From the NCBI RefSeq assembly GCF_001544555.2, contig NZ_FCOK02000004.1, positions 186,001 to 250,000 on the forward strand: DNA of 64,000 nt, read 5' to 3'. The notes under the pieces are model-generated. The model did no database searches. It had not been told where the DNA came from and saw only the letters and a program-made list of their open reading frames with translations. Each line of letters starts with the position of its first letter. The first letter of the stretch is position 1. Source of the DNA: Caballeronia udeis (GTDB lineage: Bacteria; Pseudomonadota; Gammaproteobacteria; Burkholderiales; Burkholderiaceae). Made by a program: the position numbers and the translations under genes. Shown here in pieces: positions 61,667-64,000 of this stretch.

Positions 61667-62431
61667 ATGAATCGACTGACAGGAAAGGTTGCTATCGTCA
61701 CGGGCGCAAGCGCCGGCATCGGCCGCGCCACAGCTAAATTGTTCGCGGCGGAAGGTGCGAAGGTGGTCGTTGCCGCCCGCCGCGCAGCCGAACTTGAAAC
61801 GCTGGTGGCAGAGATCAAGGCGGCCGGCGGCGAAGCCGTCGCTCTCGCGGGTGACGTGCAATCGGAAGACTATGCAAAGGCGGTCGTGGCGCTCGCCATC
61901 GACAAATTCGGCCGGCTCGACGTCGCTTATAACAACGCCGGCACGCTGGGCGAAATGGGACCGTCGACGTCCGTCTCGGTGGAAGGGTTCAACAACGCGC
62001 TCGCGATCAACCTGACCAGCGCATTCCTTGGCGCGAAACACCAGATCCCGGCCATGCTCGAACACGGCGGCGGGTCGATCATATTTACATCGACGTTCGT
62101 AGGTTATTCGTTTGCATTCCCCGGCACGGCGTCTTACGCGGCGAGCAAGGCCGGCCTGATCGGCCTTACGCAAGCACTCGCGGCCGAATATGGCGCACAA
62201 GGTATCCGCGTGAACGCCGTGCTGCCCGGCGCCGTCGATACCCCGATGTACCGGGACATGAACGACACCATCGAATCGCAAACCTTCGTCACCAACCTGC
62301 ACGCGTTAAAGCGGGTTGCAACACCGGAAGAACTCGCACGCTCGGTGCTGTATCTCGCCTCCGATGACTCCTCGTTCGTCACCGGCACGGCATCACTCGT
62401 GGACGGCGGCGCGTCCATCACACGCACGTAA
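61667..62431 (+). CDS. SDR family oxidoreductase
   Basis: A 254-aa classical short-chain dehydrogenase. Cofactor motif TGASAGIGRAT, NNAGTLGEMG, and catalytic YAASK. GGAG precedes the ATG. The overall pattern is like glucose 1-dehydrogenase/2,5-dichloro-diol dehydrogenase members, but the substrate cannot be named. Divergent from the LysR-type gene. Confidence 0.92.
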   Translation: MNRLTGKVAIVTGASAGIGRATAKLFAAEGAKVVVAARRAAELETLVAEIKAAGGEAVALAGDVQSEDYAKAVVALAIDKFGRLDVAYNNAGTLGEMGPSTSVSVEGFNNALAINLTSAFLGAKHQIPAMLEHGGGSIIFTSTFVGYSFAFPGTASYAASKAGLIGLTQALAAEYGAQGIRVNAVLPGAVDTPMYRDMNDTIESQTFVTNLHALKRVATPEELARSVLYLASDDSSFVTGTASLVDGGASITRT

Positions 62432-62539
62432 ACAGACCGCATTTATCCCGGTATCTCCGATACCCCGTGCATCGGACAGCCATCGCGGATGGAACGGCTC
62501 TTGCGGCGCTTTGCCTGCCATTCACTCAAGGAGGGCGAC

Positions 62540-62776
62540 ATGACGGGCAAGCAAACAGACACCACGACTGAGACGAACTACGCGGGCCGATCGCAAGAGG
62601 AACGCCTGGCGCAACGAAAGGGCAAAAAGCAGCGCGCGCAGGAACAACCCGGTGGTCACCTGGCGCAAGAAGGCACGGAACCGGACAAGCACCACAGCTC
62701 GGGCAAGCTGACGGAGGAAGGGAAAAAGATCTGGCGAACCGGCTCGGGAATCGATGGCGGCGGTAAAACCTCATAA
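62540..62776 (+). CDS. Small hydrophilic hypothetical protein (78 aa)
   Basis: A highly charged protein without hydrophobic segments (TNYAGRSQEERLAQRKGKKQ, later GKLTEEGKKIWRTGSG). AGGAGG precedes ATG 62540, seven bases away. The open frame to 62489 is not needed. No family recognised; composition is like stress-related disordered proteins. Confidence 0.75.
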   Translation: MTGKQTDTTTETNYAGRSQEERLAQRKGKKQRAQEQPGGHLAQEGTEPDKHHSSGKLTEEGKKIWRTGSGIDGGGKTS

Positions 62777-62872
62777 ACCCGGCATACCCGACATAGCGCC
62801 GGGGTCTTCCAAATCGTAAAACGTGGAACAATGAGGGCTTCATGACTTTGCTACATGCATCTGGAGCCCTCG

Positions 62873-63520
62873 ATGAGCGCCACGCGTAACTCCCCCAACG
62901 CGTCTTCGGACATCCATGATCAAGCCGATCGTCCGAGCCGCGAAGAAGCTGAAGCCGCCGTTCGCGTTCTGATCCGCTGGGCCGGAGACAACCCGGCGCG
63001 CGAGGGACTCATTGACACCCCCTCCCGCGTCATCCGCTCTTACGAAGAATTCTTCGCGGGTTATGCGCAGAATCCTCACGACATCCTGGCGCGCACCTTT
63101 TCCGAGGTGCAGGGCTACGACGAGATGATCGTGCTCAAGGACATCCGCTTCGAAAGTTACTGCGAACATCACATGGTGCCGATCATCGGCCGCGCACACG
63201 TGGCGTATCTGCCGCGTGAGCGCGTGGTGGGCATCTCGAAGCTGGCGCGTCTGGTCGATGCCTTCGCGAAGCGCCTGCAAATCCAGGAGAAGATGACGGC
63301 ACAGATTGCCGACACGCTGGAAGAAGTCCTGCAACCGCTAGGCGTTGGCGTGATCCTGGAAGCCACGCATCAATGCATGTCCACCCGCGGCGTGCATAAA
63401 GCCGGTGCGTCCATGGTGACATCGCGGATGCTGGGCACGTTCCGCGACGACCCGTCCACCCGCCGCGAATTCCTCTCCATCGTCGGGCATTCGAGCGCGT
63501 TCAGCGTGTCGAATAGCTGA
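62873..63520 (+). CDS. folE: GTP cyclohydrolase I
   Basis: A 215-aa enzyme making dihydroneopterin triphosphate from GTP, first step of folate synthesis. Zn ligands are visible in YCEHHMVP (Cys and His) and HQCMSTRG (Cys). Other blocks: [45 protein letters not shown] lies before ATG 62873; the ATG at 62855 has none. Confidence 0.95.
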   Translation: MSATRNSPNASSDIHDQADRPSREEAEAAVRVLIRWAGDNPAREGLIDTPSRVIRSYEEFFAGYAQNPHDILARTFSEVQGYDEMIVLKDIRFESYCEHHMVPIIGRAHVAYLPRERVVGISKLARLVDAFAKRLQIQEKMTAQIADTLEEVLQPLGVGVILEATHQCMSTRGVHKAGASMVTSRMLGTFRDDPSTRREFLSIVGHSSAFSVSNS

Positions 63521-63567
63521 AAAGCTTAGCAAGGTTCGCTGAAGCTTACGCACCATTCAAGCGCCCT

Positions 63568-64000
63568 TCACGCGCCTTGGCCATCGTCCGGTGCGTCTCC
63601 TGCGCCGCCTTCGCGGATCTTGCCTTGCGAGACGTTGCTGCCCGGTGGCACGCTATGCGTGAGCCACACGTTGCCGCCAATCACCGAACCGCGCCCAATG
63701 GTCACGCGTCCGAGAATGGTCGCGCCGGCGTAGATCACTACATGGTCTTCCACCACCGGGTGCCGCGCGTTGCCCTTCACCAGCACACCGTCGTTACCCG
63801 CCGGAAAACTCTTCGCGCCCAACGTCACTGCCTGGTACACACGCACGTGCTGGCCAATCACCGCCGTCTCGCCAATCACCACGCCCGTCCCGTGATCGAT
63901 GAAAAAACTCGGCCCGATTGTCGCGCCCGGGTGGATATCGATCCCCGTCGCCGAGTGCGCGATCTCGTTGATGAAGCGCGCGAGCAAGGGTACGCCGAGC
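63568..64000 (-). CDS. Serine O-acetyltransferase (EpsC/CysE type), 5' part outside window
   Basis: The visible 143 residues are the left-handed beta-helix end of a hexapeptide acetyltransferase ([60 protein letters not shown]). The frame is open beyond base 64000, so the N-terminal domain is missing here. It would form O-acetylserine for cysteine synthesis. EpsC-like rather than E. coli CysE-like by its C-terminal [11 protein letters not shown]. Confidence 0.88.
   Translation of the reverse strand, partial: LGVPLLARFINEIAHSATGIDIHPGATIGPSFFIDHGTGVVIGETAVIGQHVRVYQAVTLGAKSFPAGNDGVLVKGNARHPVVEDHVVIYAGATILGRVTIGRGSVIGGNVWLTHSVPPGSNVSQGKIREGGAGDAPDDGQGA

Noticed and set aside
1..64000. tRNA, rRNA, CRISPR arrays, insertion sequences, prophage
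   Set aside because: None recognised by eye: no TpsiC-like GTTCRAATC segments in cloverleaf context, no regularly spaced repeats, no transposase or integrase-like protein. A tRNAscan and repeat search would be decisive.

Overview
The window looks like a piece of a high-GC betaproteobacterial replicon, most likely Burkholderiaceae in the Paraburkholderia/Caballeronia group. The support is gene content and protein style: a Burkholderia-type general porin, a PHB depolymerase next to a CopG regulator, a nitrate reductase fused to a CysJ-like flavoprotein, an HU protein with a lysine/alanine tail, an Anbu proteasome-like cluster, and many MFS, LysR, IclR and GntR genes. No tRNA, rRNA, CRISPR array, insertion sequence or phage gene was recognised.

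Layout. 1-3.1 kb: 3' part of a chemoreceptor gene, then a CopG regulator and PHB depolymerase operon. 3.2-6.2 kb: an MFS carrier, a GntR/FCD regulator and a broken MFS gene, tied together by four copies of one operator-like palindrome. 6.3-9.5 kb: DAHP synthase, an amino-acid permease and a cold-shock protein. 9.8-12.8 kb: SDR, MFS carrier and IclR regulator. 13-22.9 kb: glycosyltransferase, membrane patatin, acyl-CoA dehydrogenase, acyltransferase, and an amidohydrolase with an MFS carrier.

22.9-34.8 kb is a complete assimilatory nitrate module. A nitrate/nitrite carrier, nirB, nirD and a nitrate reductase-flavoprotein fusion are transcribed leftwards. The siroheme gene cobA and the regulators nasT and nasS are transcribed rightwards. 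The intergenic region carries two divergent sigma-54-like promoters, two NtrC-like palindromes 21 bp apart, and on each side a leader with two AxxGxx hexaloop hairpins overlapping an intrinsic terminator. This is the arrangement expected for NasS-NasT (ANTAR) antitermination. It implies that nitrate assimilation and siroheme supply are switched together by nitrogen limitation and by nitrate.

35-43 kb: a YihY membrane protein, a porin, then the four-gene Anbu cluster (circularly permuted ATP-grasp, alpha-E protein, transglutaminase-like protease, Anbu peptidase) behind a full-match sigma-54 promoter. 43.2-47.5 kb: an EmrAB/NodT tripartite efflux operon. 47.9-52.4 kb: the tailed HU protein, a decayed endonuclease/phospholipase-D pair, a LysE exporter, two very small genes and an Ig-like protein with a T1SS-adhesin-like C-terminus. 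52.6-64 kb: a MocR regulator divergent from an omega-amino-acid transaminase, a DUF6496-type basic protein, a PepSY protein, an ArsR/DHA2 efflux pair, an alkyladenine glycosylase, an alpha/beta hydrolase, a divergent LysR/SDR pair, a small hydrophilic protein, folE, and the 3' part of a serine acetyltransferase gene running off the end.

All function calls are from protein sequence recognition by eye. Promoters, operators and RNA structures were read by eye and not scored computationally.
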